DNA of 64,000 nucleotides from MAG-121220-bin8 sp965655865 (GCA_965655865.1 CBFHJJ010000001.1:1-64000); one strand, 5' to 3'; shown: positions 50,149 to 59,062, counted from the first letter of the stretch. The notes: a model not told the origin generated them from the letters alone. A program made the numbers and translations.

Positions 50149-50701
50149 TTTTTTGTTCAAATATTGCCAACTCAAATCCTTGTTTAACAATTTGAGCTAA
50201 TGGTGTCGAATGATATTTTGATTGTAAATCATCATCTCCTTTATCTGAGTTTACGATTGTCTGATATTCTTCTTCAGTTAGTGAAACCCCATACTTTGAA
50301 CAGTAGTATGCTGATCTTTCACCAACTTTCATTGATACTAAGTCATCACAAAATTCATACATTTTACCAAGTTTATTTCTATGCCATTCACTTTCGTTTG
50401 GTTTGAATAAAAATACCTTTCCTATTTGGGAAAGAATAGTACACTTTAGAATACTTGAGATGTCTTGTTGTAATGACTCAGGTAAAATACCATTTATTTT
50501 AACCGCGTATTTGGATGATATAAAAATGTGTTCTAATAATCCACCAGGATACGCACCATACATATCTAACGAAGTAGATGCGGGTGCCACAAATAAATCT
50601 TCACCTAAAAACTCTAAAAGTGGTTTACTTAAAACACCATACTTTTCAGAAGTCTCAATAAGTTTTGATTTATTTTTTTCGATTTGTTCTTTAGAGATCA
50701 T
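50141..50701 (-). CDS. HD-domain-like protein with degenerate active site
   Basis: 186 residues. PGGLLEHIFISSKYAVKING resembles the first histidine helix of HD phosphohydrolases of the YhaM/YqeK type (GGLLEH), but where these have H-D-I-G-K the sequence reads ILSQIGKVFLF. The catalytic H-D pair is therefore replaced by S-Q. Later helices (KVGERSAYYCSKYGVSLTEE) are kept. Probably a binding protein derived from a hydrolase. It starts 3 bases after the DUF4494-like gene. Confidence 0.68.
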   Translation of the reverse strand: MISKEQIEKNKSKLIETSEKYGVLSKPLLEFLGEDLFVAPASTSLDMYGAYPGGLLEHIFISSKYAVKINGILPESLQQDISSILKCTILSQIGKVFLFKPNESEWHRNKLGKMYEFCDDLVSMKVGERSAYYCSKYGVSLTEEEYQTIVNSDKGDDDLQSKYHSTPLAQIVKQGFELAIFEQKNG

Positions 50702-50704
50702 AAT

Positions 50705-50938
50705 TTATCCTTTATAATATTGTGGTGTAAGATCTTTCGCTATGATACACTCGATTGGCATCTTTGCAATTGATACACTTTGACTTGATCTCATGTCCTC
50801 TGAACGGTACTTCGTTAAAACGATAGTTGCTTCTTCAATTGACTCCGCCTCTACGACGTATTTGACCTTTGTGATTCTTGGGTTACCTTCACGGTCTAAT
50901 TGTTCCATTTCGTAACCTACTGTTGCTAAATAATACAT
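50705..50938 (-). CDS. DUF4494-like small protein
   Basis: 77 residues. YLATVGYEMEQLDREGNPRI, TKVKYVVEAESIEEATIVLT follow the Bacteroidetes family DUF4494 (V-x-Y-E-x...Y-x-V-x-A-x-S-x-x-E-A) in truncated form. DUF4494 has no known function. The match by eye is moderate and gives further support to a Bacteroidetes host. Confidence 0.65.
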   Translation of the reverse strand: MYYLATVGYEMEQLDREGNPRITKVKYVVEAESIEEATIVLTKYRSEDMRSSQSVSIAKMPIECIIAKDLTPQYYKG

Positions 50939-50951
50939 AATTTATCTGTTT

Positions 50952-52181
50952 TTAATTAATAATTGATTTAAAAAATTCCACTCTGTTTTTAGAAACAGTA
51001 GAGAGGGAATATTTGTCTTTTACTGTTTCGTATAATTTCTCACCTAAATCTTTGACCATGTTAGGGTTGTTTATTAACCTTTTCATATGTTGATGCCACT
51101 GTTTATGGTTCTTACTCGATGACACCAATAATGAATTACCTTTTGGGTTTATACCACCACCTTTCTCCACTGAAGATATCAGGTCAATAAGATACGGATT
51201 TTCTTCGGTTGCAATGATTGCTTTCTTATGAAATCCAGCTTCGATAACTTTTAATTGTGATTTGTTCATATTAAAATCTGACTTAACAAGAGGTGCGAGG
51301 GAAATGTCAAAGTAATTGTAGTTACTTGCGTATTTGTTTACATCCATTGTCCATCTTCTTACGTATGGTTGATTTAATTCACCATCGAAAGGTATTTTGT
51401 TAAAAGTTTTTAAATGTTCTTTATATTCAGGTGACAACGACATGAAATTACCAGTGAATAAATTCTCATATCTTGACCATACAGTTTCTTCAGGTCGTAT
51501 TGGTCGTTCAACAGTCTTACCTGTATTACGATTAAATTCTCTCATGGTTCCTCTTAAATCAAACCCACACAACACAAATTGTACCTTACCTTTAAATTCT
51601 CTGTGAATCCTTGTAATTCCATCACCCATAAGTGATAGGTCATGTTCATGTGATGATCCACCTAACCACCCAAAACGTACTAAATCAGATTCAAATGGTT
51701 TTGATTGAAATTGTTTTTCTTCTTCATTAACCGCATTTGGGAATACAATAACATTATCTACATTCAGTAGTTTTTTTATTGTATCTCTATAAACAGGTGT
51801 TGTTGTTGTTATATAATCTGCAAGTTTTAGTAGTTCAGATTTTCTTTGAGATAATTTATTTTTTTTGAAATTTTCGTGATTTGGGTGTCGATGGTCAGTT
51901 TTCCAAAAATCATCAGTATCCACAACAACCTTGATCCCATTTGATTTTAACCACTTAATTCTTTTAACATTATCTTCATGACTTGATTTGTGTACAAAAG
52001 AGTGAAGTACTACAATGTCATAATTTGAGAAGTAACTATCTTCGTTAGGTACATTAAAAACGATGTCCACGTGTACGTCTGATGAAAATTTATCTCCAAT
52101 GTACGTAAATGGATCCAACATTCTAAATTTACCAACCCCATGATTATCTGAAGGGATGGCTAATATCCTAATCTTTGACAT
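50952..52181 (-). CDS. Glycosyltransferase, GT-B (family 4-like)
   Basis: 409 residues. KIRILAIPSDNHGVGKFRML at the start, IKVVVDTDDFWKTDHRHPNH, DYITTTTPVYRDTIKKLLNV, RFGWLGGSSHEHDLSLMGDG and a donor-site KSQLKVIEAGFHKKAIIATE segment are typical of family 4 glycosyltransferases (E-x7-E). It is the fourth glycosyltransferase of the window, all on the - strand. Confidence 0.85.
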   Translation of the reverse strand: MSKIRILAIPSDNHGVGKFRMLDPFTYIGDKFSSDVHVDIVFNVPNEDSYFSNYDIVVLHSFVHKSSHEDNVKRIKWLKSNGIKVVVDTDDFWKTDHRHPNHENFKKNKLSQRKSELLKLADYITTTTPVYRDTIKKLLNVDNVIVFPNAVNEEEKQFQSKPFESDLVRFGWLGGSSHEHDLSLMGDGITRIHREFKGKVQFVLCGFDLRGTMREFNRNTGKTVERPIRPEETVWSRYENLFTGNFMSLSPEYKEHLKTFNKIPFDGELNQPYVRRWTMDVNKYASNYNYFDISLAPLVKSDFNMNKSQLKVIEAGFHKKAIIATEENPYLIDLISSVEKGGGINPKGNSLLVSSSKNHKQWHQHMKRLINNPNMVKDLGEKLYETVKDKYSLSTVSKNRVEFFKSIIN

Positions 52182-52235
52182 ATATTAATTGTTATATATC
52201 AAAAGATAAAGAAAAAAAGTTAAGAAATCAATAGT

Positions 52236-52850
52236 TTACTTGGTTTTATTTACCCCTGTGATTTTACCTTTAAAGATAGAATCCCCCACTTTAAGAACAA
52301 GATTTTCATTAATTGATGCGGTTTTAGAAGCATTCAAAAGTAGGTCTAATTTCCTATCAACAATTTCTTCTAACGTATCTTTAATTGTTTCTTTTATAAT
52401 TGCAGTAATGTCGTGTGTAAGAGGTACCGATTGTGGTATTGATTGGTTTTGTACTATTGGTTGTTGTGTTAACTGAGTTGTTTTAGTTAAACCTTCTTTT
52501 TCCATTAGTTTTTTTGCACCATCAAGAAATGACATATTTAATGACGAATCTAAACTAATAGAGTCTGCTTGTGGTATTGGGTTGTTAATCATTGCCTCTT
52601 GTATCGCTTTAGGTAATTTAGAATTTCTGATTTTATCAGCATTGACAGGTGTTGAGTTTGTTTTGACCGAACTTGTTTGTTGTTCTTGTGGTGTATTTTT
52701 CTTCATTAATTCTTCAGGTGAAGTTAAAAAATTACTTGGGTCGATATTACCAGTGGTAAAACTTTTACCATCTACTTTATTCATAACTTTTTTCGCACCT
52801 ACCAATTTTTGCATTAAGTCGTTTTCGTTAATTCTTGCTGGTTCTGCCAT
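52236..52850 (-). CDS. Hypothetical structural protein, 204 aa
   Basis: Helical, Asn/Gln/Ser/Pro-rich linkers (TTQLTQQPIVQNQSIPQSVP) and a C-terminal helix-plus-strands domain (IIKETIKDTLEEIVDRKLDL, LVLKVGDSIFKGKITGVNKT). The last segment resembles a short conserved end (K-x-G-D-x-I-F-x-G-x-I) I recall from other marine phage head proteins. Function unknown. Confidence 0.66.
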   Translation of the reverse strand: MAEPARINENDLMQKLVGAKKVMNKVDGKSFTTGNIDPSNFLTSPEELMKKNTPQEQQTSSVKTNSTPVNADKIRNSKLPKAIQEAMINNPIPQADSISLDSSLNMSFLDGAKKLMEKEGLTKTTQLTQQPIVQNQSIPQSVPLTHDITAIIKETIKDTLEEIVDRKLDLLLNASKTASINENLVLKVGDSIFKGKITGVNKTK

Positions 52851-52880
52851 GTTTTCTATTTTATATAAAATATAAATATA

Positions 52881-53600
52881 TTATTTTGAATTATAAAGTA
52901 ATTCTTTAATTCTAATAATACTTTCGTTTAAATTATCATAATTATTGTCATCTTGACCCTCATCGTCATCGTCATTATCATCGACTATTGGTGGTTCAAT
53001 ACTTGGTGTGTTATTAGGTTCGGGTTCTGGTAATTCATCAGTTGTTGGTTCCACTTCAGGTTCTCTTTGTGTTGGTTCCACTTCAGGTTCCATCTCAGGT
53101 TCTCGTTGTACTGGATCTACATCAGGTTCTCTTTGTACAGGTTCGGGTATTTGTGGTTCGGGTGTAGATGACCAATCTGATGTAACATAAGTTACTGACA
53201 TTGACTTATCATCACCTTCCTTATACCCTTCTCTTTTTTGGTCGAAGGTTTCGTCGTCAAATATCTCTACTTGATTCATACGTCCAACCATGAAAGTTCT
53301 CCAATTACCTTTTTGAAATCCTGTTTTAGATCTTGATGGTTGATCGACCCACGCTCTTACGACCATATTTCCTTTTTTTGATAAACCAAGTGCAACTAAT
53401 TCCGCCTTAACTCTTTTTCCTGCTTGAACTGTTTTTCTTGGTCCATTGTAGAAAAAAGAAACGGGGTGTCTCTCTTTAACAGCATTTGCAATTGAACCTG
53501 GTCTTGACGAAGAGTTACTCAAATATTTGGGTACACCATCTTTGTTTAGTGCAATTTGTTCACCGAGTAAGAATCTGAATATGTCTTTAAATAATTTCAT
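52881..53600 (-). CDS. WYL-like fold protein with acidic Pro-rich tail
   Basis: Residues about 35-120 (IANAVKERHPVSFFYNGPRK, AGKRVKAELVALGLSKKGNM, VVRAWVDQPS, WRTFMVGRMNQVEIFDDETF) follow the SH3-like WYL pattern: A-I-x-x-x-x-V-x-F-x-Y, P/A-x-x-L-G, L-R-A-W and R-x-F-x-V-x-R-x. Typical WYL proteins bind nucleotides or DNA and have a helix-turn-helix; none is present here. After 125 comes a Pro/Glu repeat linker (five times E-P-x-x-E/Q-P with R-E-P) and an acidic end. A phage structural protein using this fold is unusual. Confidence 0.7.
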   Translation of the reverse strand: MKLFKDIFRFLLGEQIALNKDGVPKYLSNSSSRPGSIANAVKERHPVSFFYNGPRKTVQAGKRVKAELVALGLSKKGNMVVRAWVDQPSRSKTGFQKGNWRTFMVGRMNQVEIFDDETFDQKREGYKEGDDKSMSVTYVTSDWSSTPEPQIPEPVQREPDVDPVQREPEMEPEVEPTQREPEVEPTTDELPEPEPNNTPSIEPPIVDDNDDDDEGQDDNNYDNLNESIIRIKELLYNSK

Positions 53601-54541
53601 TAAAAGTCGGGGTATGTTTTATTTTCTGAAAAGAAATTTCTATTAACCCCATCAACTCGGGTGTTGATATCAGTTAAACTACCTATTTTACCGTTATTTT
53701 CTCCTTTACCTAATTCATCACCATCAGATAATGCGTTTTGGTGTGTGGAGTCATATCCATTGTTTTCGTTATAAACATTTCTTCCTGTGTTATCTATTCT
53801 TGTGTTGATGTCGGTTAAACCACCCACATTACCAACATTCTCACCTTTACCTAATTCATCACCATCAGATAATGCATTTTGATGTACTAAACTATACCCA
53901 TTCGAATCGTTATAAGTATTTCTATTAATTAAATCTGTTCGTGTATTGATGTCAGTTAGTCCACCCACATTTCCGTTATTTTCTCCTTTACCTAACTCAT
54001 CTCCGTCAGACAACGCGTTTTCGTGAGAAGTACCATATCCATTATCTTCGTTGTATACATTTCTTCCTGTATTGTCGGTTCTTGTATTAATATCTGTTAG
54101 TCCACCTATTTTACCATTGTTTTCTCCCTTCCCTAACTCATCACCGTCAGATATTGCGTTAGGGTGTCCAATACTGTAACCATTAGTAATATTATAAGAA
54201 TTTCTTTTAATATTTTCCTGTCTTTGTGTAATATCTGTTTTAGTACCTATTTTACCGTTCATTTCACCTCGACCTAACTCATCACCGTCAGATAATGCAT
54301 TTAGGTTCGATGATCCGTATGGTGATTCGGTACTATATGTGTTTCTCCCTAAAACATCTATTCTGTTTTGAATATCCACACTACTACCCACTTTTCCGTT
54401 ATTATCACCCTTACCCAATTCATCACCATCAGATAGTGCATTAGGGTGTGATGTACCATAGGATTTAAGACTTTTGTATTCATTTCTCGCCAATGCGTCT
54501 TCCCTAAATTTATCAGATATCGATTCTATTTGACTTGCCAT
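53600..54541 (-). CDS. Tandem 47-residue repeat protein, 313 aa
   Basis: After a 26-residue helical start (MASQIESISDKFREDALARN) there are six tandem units of 47 residues. Each contains NALSDGDELGKGENNGKIG, LTDINTRTDN and RNVYNEDNGY; the last ends KTYPDF. Unit period is 141 bases. The units have few hydrophobic residues apart from conserved Leu/Ile/Tyr, as in extended binding repeats. 1-base overlap with both neighbours. Function unknown; by context a virion component, perhaps one that winds around another structure (inference). Confidence 0.78.
   Translation of the reverse strand: MASQIESISDKFREDALARNEYKSLKSYGTSHPNALSDGDELGKGDNNGKVGSSVDIQNRIDVLGRNTYSTESPYGSSNLNALSDGDELGRGEMNGKIGTKTDITQRQENIKRNSYNITNGYSIGHPNAISDGDELGKGENNGKIGGLTDINTRTDNTGRNVYNEDNGYGTSHENALSDGDELGKGENNGNVGGLTDINTRTDLINRNTYNDSNGYSLVHQNALSDGDELGKGENVGNVGGLTDINTRIDNTGRNVYNENNGYDSTHQNALSDGDELGKGENNGKIGSLTDINTRVDGVNRNFFSENKTYPDF
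53620..54470 (-). repeat. Six in-frame 141-bp tandem repeats
   Basis: The coding repeats of the 313-aa protein. Units 3 to 6 are most alike; units 1 and 2 diverge most, consistent with growth by internal duplication at the C-terminal side. Confidence 0.75.
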
Positions 54542-55032
54542 TATAATAATCCTTTTATTCTTTTTACCTCTTCAAAAATACCGAGCGATGATATTGGTGA
54601 AACAGATGTTTTATCGGAATTAGACTTTAACATATTCGTAGGAACACGATTACTTGTCTTTTTCGTGTGTTTCTTTAAAAAACTATTTTGTCTTACATCG
54701 TCGATTTGACCAATTTCATTTGATCTTTGTTGGGACTTTTTATTTTTCTTAATTAATTCTCTTTCACCGTTTAAGTGAGTTTCACCCCACTTTAACATTA
54801 AATCACCACCCATTAGTTTAAATTGAGTGGTGTCTTTAAGTTCGGGTTTTTTTAAATCGTATATGATTGACTTTAATTGACTGTAACTAATATTTTTAGT
54901 CCTTATTAAACCCTTCGCTCTTTGAACACCAACAACAGATTTATCACTTAACGACATAAATACACTATGAATGTAGTCAAATATGTTGTCAGGTAATCTA
55001 AAAATTCTATTTTGTAATTTACTGTTACTCAT
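54541..55032 (-). CDS. Basic helical hypothetical protein, 163 aa
   Basis: LQNRIFRLPDNIFDYIHSVF, VQRAKGLIRTKNISYSQLKS and MGGDLMLKWGETHLNGEREL are the best ordered parts; the rest is Lys/Ser/Asn-rich. The GDLMLKWGE segment recalls domains in marine phage proteins of head or neck location. No functional assignment. 1-base overlap with the repeat protein, 1-base gap from the next gene. Confidence 0.66.
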   Translation of the reverse strand: MSNSKLQNRIFRLPDNIFDYIHSVFMSLSDKSVVGVQRAKGLIRTKNISYSQLKSIIYDLKKPELKDTTQFKLMGGDLMLKWGETHLNGERELIKKNKKSQQRSNEIGQIDDVRQNSFLKKHTKKTSNRVPTNMLKSNSDKTSVSPISSLGIFEEVKRIKGLL

Positions 55033-55033
55033 T

Positions 55034-55768
55034 TTAACTTAAGTATTCTTTTATGTCGTCAATTGTAAGTTTATTTTTATTAAGTGTTGTTTTCAAAGAA
55101 CTTAACTGTCTCTTAATGATTGGGTTAATGTCTTTTTTTTCACTATTTACAATTTCACCATTACTATTTTTCTTTGTCAATACGGTTTCCATATAGTCTT
55201 TCATAAACTTCTTAGGATTCTCTACTAATCTAACCTTATCATCTGGTAGTTTTTGATCATATCCCATTTTTTCAAGTCTTTCGATTGCGTCTTCATGAGT
55301 AAGTTTTAATTCCTTCGTAAAATGTTTGTACGCTTCCTCAAAACTGTCGTCCTCACCCAAGGTATCATCATAACCAAGAGATTTACTCATATCGGATTCC
55401 GCCCAATACCTTAATGAGGTGTGTGTTCCGTGAACACCATGAGTCCCCATTTGTCCCGCATATCCTTTTGCTGTTTGGTTAGATGTCTTTTTAGATGTTA
55501 CACCTTTAGTATTTGCATTTGTTGCTTTACCACCTCTTTGAATATTTCCTTTAGCATTAACAATTTCTTCAACATCACCCTCTTCATCTTCTGCAACTTC
55601 AGGTATTTTTTTAAAGTTAGTGTCGTCCGACATTGCGTCGGCCATTTTCTTCCACTTGTCTCTTTCTTTCTTACTTAGACTTTCATCATTCGCCTTTGCG
55701 TAAAAGAAACGTTGTTGTTTTTTTGAGGTAAATTTCTCTTCAATTACCCCTTTTATAAAATTATTCAT
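55034..55768 (-). CDS. Hypothetical structural protein, 244 aa
   Basis: ATG at 55768 (MNNFIKGVIEEKFTSKKQQR) is preferred to 55795, since the upstream frame adds only a hydrophobic stub and lies against the TATTTAT motif. KKQQRFFYAKANDESLSKKE looks like a charged start found in other phage proteins (SKKQQRFF). A linker (GYAGQMGTHGVHGTHTSLRY) and a helical C-terminus follow. First gene of the 19-kb - strand run. Confidence 0.67.
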   Translation of the reverse strand: MNNFIKGVIEEKFTSKKQQRFFYAKANDESLSKKERDKWKKMADAMSDDTNFKKIPEVAEDEEGDVEEIVNAKGNIQRGGKATNANTKGVTSKKTSNQTAKGYAGQMGTHGVHGTHTSLRYWAESDMSKSLGYDDTLGEDDSFEEAYKHFTKELKLTHEDAIERLEKMGYDQKLPDDKVRLVENPKKFMKDYMETVLTKKNSNGEIVNSEKKDINPIIKRQLSSLKTTLNKNKLTIDDIKEYLS

Positions 55769-55784
55769 AGAATATACTTTTATT

Positions 55785-55791
55785 ATAAATA
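55785..55791 (-). promoter_or_regulatory. TATTTAT motif heading the minus-strand late run
   Basis: - strand GATATTTATAATAAAA, 16 bases before the ATG at 55768. It forms a back-to-back pair with the + strand motif at 55809. Confidence 0.5.
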
Positions 55792-55808
55792 TCAAATGTT
55801 TTGAAAGA

Positions 55809-55815
55809 TATTTAT
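55809..55815 (+). promoter_or_regulatory. TATTTAT motif, 6 nt before the adhesin ATG
   Basis: GATATTTATAAGAATATG on the + strand, 17 bases from the divergent - strand motif. Confidence 0.5.
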
Positions 55816-55821
55816 AAGAAT

Positions 55822-58800
55822 ATGAATAGTCAAGATATTTTAAGGAATTTAGGTATAAGTGTGGACATACAACTCGATAGTTCAGAGACTTATGACTATG
55901 AAATTGCGGGGTTTGATAACGACTACGACCCTAAATTGTTGGATTTTACTAATTCAATAGTATTTGACACTCCTATATTAAACAATTTAACCAATGACGA
56001 TCCTACAATAGAAAATATTAAACTTTGTGAGTTTGATAACAGGATTAATGATGTAAATTACATTTATTCAGGGTTAACAGTATCGTTTAACTATGATGAA
56101 TTTACTGATCATTTTAATATTTTAGACTCTGAGGGTAACATTATACATGATTATGAAAATTTTATTTTAAATAACGATCTTTTTACATACACAGGAATTA
56201 CTAATGAAATACATTACTTTATAATATGTGAATATTCTGATACTCCGGTACCAACATCATCACCAACACCAGAACCTACAAACTCACCAACACCAGAACC
56301 TACAAATACAGAAACTCCATCACCAACGGAGACAAGTACACCATTACCAAGCGCAACTTCTACGGAGACTCCGTTACCAACGAGTACAATTCAACCTACC
56401 CCAAACCCAACTTTAGAACCTACTCCAAATCCAACTTTAGAACCTACTCCAAATCCAACAGGTACATCAACACCAATCCCAACTTTAGAACCGACACCTA
56501 ACCCAACAAGTACTGAGGGTCCAACATCAACACCTAACCCAACAAGTACACTACAACCAACACCTAACCCAACGAGTACTGAGGCACCAACACCGACTCC
56601 AAACCCTACGAGCACTAATCAACCAACACCGGTACCAACAAATACTGCAGTACCAACGGCAACACCAGTACCTACGAGTACTATTCAACCAACACCATTA
56701 CCAACAAGTACTGAGGAACCAACAGCCACACCAGCACCAACAAGTACACTACAACCAACACCATTACCAACAAGTACTAATCAACCAACCCCTAACCCTA
56801 CGGTAGAACCAACACCACAACCTACTTTAGGACCAACCCCTAACCCTACGGTAGAACCTACCCCAAATCCAACAAGTACTGAGATACCAACGCCTATGCC
56901 GACAAGTACACAGGCACCAACACCTACTCCAAACCCTACGAGTACTAATCAACCAACCCCTAACCCAACGAGTACTATACCACCAACTTTAACTCCAAAT
57001 CCAACAAGTACTAATCAACCAACTCCTAACCCTACGAGTACCATACCACCAACCTTAACTCCAAACCCTACGAGTACTAATCAACCAACACCAGAACCAA
57101 CGAGTACTAATCAACCAACATCAACCCCTGATGCAACACCAACACCTACTCCAAACCCTACGAGTACTAATCAACCAACCCCTAACCCTACGGTAGAACC
57201 AACACCAGTACCTACAAGTACTAATCAACCAACATCAACCCCTGATGCAACATCAAACCCAACACCTGAACCAACTGCGAGTAGTACTCCTGAACCTACA
57301 CCAACAGAAAGTAGTACACCTCAACCTACAAGTACACCTAATGCAACACCTCAACCTACCGCAATTCCATTATCGTGTTTAACACCGATAACCTCAGTAC
57401 AAGCAGTCGGGGGTCAGTATCAATTTAATGGGTCTTATGGTATTTATGGTATAAATTTAGGAACATATGAAATACAAGGTGTTCCAAGTTCTCACCCTAT
57501 TGCATTTTTAAATAATGGAAAAGAGTCTATAGTTAGTTATAGTGGTCAGAATAATGCAGGTACAAAAGTGGGATCTGATGGAAACACATACACTTATTAC
57601 TATGGTGATGTAACACTTACCATAAATGGTGATTTCGGTGTAATTAGTTACGATTGTTACTATCACGGATATATGGGTGGTCAGAATAATTTAAATTACA
57701 GTGTATCTTGTACATCACCCCAACCTACAACCACACCAAATCCAACACCTCAACCAACAAGTACACCTGAACCAACACCTACAATCACGCCTGAACCAAC
57801 AAGTACTGAAACACCTACTCCCACAAGTACAGTTGGACCTCTACAAAACATTCTGATGTTGAGAGAGATGGATTCAATATCAGGTACAATGTATAATATT
57901 TTAACGGGTAATTTTAGTGGGGCTCAACAGTTCCTTTGTAACAATACAATAACAAGTGGAAGTGGACAATACAGACAAACAAGTGGAGACCCGACTAACC
58001 CACAAAATGGGGATATACTTTACCATAATGGTAGTTTAGTAATAAACAGCCAATTCGGATTCTTTTGGAATGAGGATAATAATATTTCATATAAAGATAC
58101 TTGGAGATGGATTACAACCGATTCCAACGGTGTAATGACAGTATCTCAATTTAATTGTCCAACAAGTACACCTACTCCAAACCCAACGGCAACAGTTACA
58201 CCAAACCCAACACCAACAAGTACACCAGACCCAACACCTCAACCAACAAGTACACCGTTAATGAGTCAAGCTTGGATCCCAACACCAGACGCTTGGTTTG
58301 ATGCGTCAGACACGTCAAGTTACACACTATCTGGATCAAACCTTACTTCAGTAACTGATAAAGCAGGTAATTTTAATATGTTAGTTGATGGAACCCCAAC
58401 AAGAGTGTCTAATGGATTAAATAATAAAAATGTGTGGGATTTTAATGGGAATGAAAGTTTAATTAGTTCAAATTCAGGTCCGTATGCAAGTGGTGGTAAT
58501 CATTGGGCAATAGGTGTGTTTCAATTTCACACAACAACATCAACAAGAGATTCTTTTTGGAGTGCGGACGGTGGTAAAACATATGCATTAAGTAGTGGTA
58601 ATAGTAGTAATAATTGGTACGGTGAAATTGATTATGATGGTAGTAACAGTATTGTTAATGGTGTTGCCAAAAATGTCTTCACACAACGTATTAATCAATC
58701 TCAATGGGCAATAGTTGCGGTAATTGCAAACAAAACTGATAATGAATTTTATGGTAGACTAAACGGAGGTATCAAAACCAACGTGGACGTTTATAATAAT

Positions 58801-59025
58801 TCGATGGATACCAATTGTAGTGATCTACGTATGATGAGAAATAGGTCGGGAGTAAAATTAGATGGAAGAATGGCAGAATACTTCCATTATTCATCTTATG
58901 TGGGTGGGGACACCAATAACTACAATGAAGTGTGGAAGGCAGAAGGGTACTTAGCACACAAATGGGGATTACAAGGTCTTTTACCAAGTAATCACCCATA
59001 TAGACATAACGCACCAACATTGTAA
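55822..59025 (+). CDS. Fibre-like adhesin: PT-rich stalk, cupredoxin-like domain, LamG-like tip
   Basis: ATG at 55822 (MNSQDILRNLGISV) is preferred over a TTG at 55801. Residues 1-140 form an N-terminal domain. About 143-515 is a Pro/Thr/Asn/Ser stalk of repeated PTPNPTSTNQ type. About 516-630 is a beta domain with H558, C612, H615 and M618 (CYYHGYM), the ligand set and C-x2-H-x2-M spacing of amicyanin-type cupredoxins. Two shorter PT linkers frame another domain (about 673-779). The C-terminal 250 residues look like a LamG/concanavalin domain (WIPTPDAWFDASDTSSYTLS, EGYLAHKWGLQGLLPSNHPY). Modular stalk plus lectin-like tip indicates a receptor-binding fibre. Confidence 0.78.
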   Translation: MNSQDILRNLGISVDIQLDSSETYDYEIAGFDNDYDPKLLDFTNSIVFDTPILNNLTNDDPTIENIKLCEFDNRINDVNYIYSGLTVSFNYDEFTDHFNILDSEGNIIHDYENFILNNDLFTYTGITNEIHYFIICEYSDTPVPTSSPTPEPTNSPTPEPTNTETPSPTETSTPLPSATSTETPLPTSTIQPTPNPTLEPTPNPTLEPTPNPTGTSTPIPTLEPTPNPTSTEGPTSTPNPTSTLQPTPNPTSTEAPTPTPNPTSTNQPTPVPTNTAVPTATPVPTSTIQPTPLPTSTEEPTATPAPTSTLQPTPLPTSTNQPTPNPTVEPTPQPTLGPTPNPTVEPTPNPTSTEIPTPMPTSTQAPTPTPNPTSTNQPTPNPTSTIPPTLTPNPTSTNQPTPNPTSTIPPTLTPNPTSTNQPTPEPTSTNQPTSTPDATPTPTPNPTSTNQPTPNPTVEPTPVPTSTNQPTSTPDATSNPTPEPTASSTPEPTPTESSTPQPTSTPNATPQPTAIPLSCLTPITSVQAVGGQYQFNGSYGIYGINLGTYEIQGVPSSHPIAFLNNGKESIVSYSGQNNAGTKVGSDGNTYTYYYGDVTLTINGDFGVISYDCYYHGYMGGQNNLNYSVSCTSPQPTTTPNPTPQPTSTPEPTPTITPEPTSTETPTPTSTVGPLQNILMLREMDSISGTMYNILTGNFSGAQQFLCNNTITSGSGQYRQTSGDPTNPQNGDILYHNGSLVINSQFGFFWNEDNNISYKDTWRWITTDSNGVMTVSQFNCPTSTPTPNPTATVTPNPTPTSTPDPTPQPTSTPLMSQAWIPTPDAWFDASDTSSYTLSGSNLTSVTDKAGNFNMLVDGTPTRVSNGLNNKNVWDFNGNESLISSNSGPYASGGNHWAIGVFQFHTTTSTRDSFWSADGGKTYALSSGNSSNNWYGEIDYDGSNSIVNGVAKNVFTQRINQSQWAIVAVIANKTDNEFYGRLNGGIKTNVDVYNNSMDTNCSDLRMMRNRSGVKLDGRMAEYFHYSSYVGGDTNNYNEVWKAEGYLAHKWGLQGLLPSNHPYRHNAPTL
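56248..57366 (+). repeat. Low-complexity PT-stalk repeat
   Basis: Degenerate tandem units of about 12-36 bases such as CCAACAAGTACT and CCTAACCCTACG encode PTSTNQ/PTPNPT. Shorter blocks of the same type occur at 57715-57837 and 58158-58259. Copies differ by synonymous changes. Confidence 0.85.
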
Positions 59026-59062
59026 TTTTAATTCTTTATCTGAATATAACTAATGTTTTTAC

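Noticed and set aside
53620..54470. 141-bp tandem repeats as a replication origin or satellite
   Set aside because: They are in phase with a 313-aa gene and vary mainly at synonymous sites, so they are protein repeats.
56248..57366. Regular short repeats that could be taken for a CRISPR array
   Set aside because: The repeats are in frame, encode a Pro/Thr stalk, have no unique spacers and lie inside one open frame.
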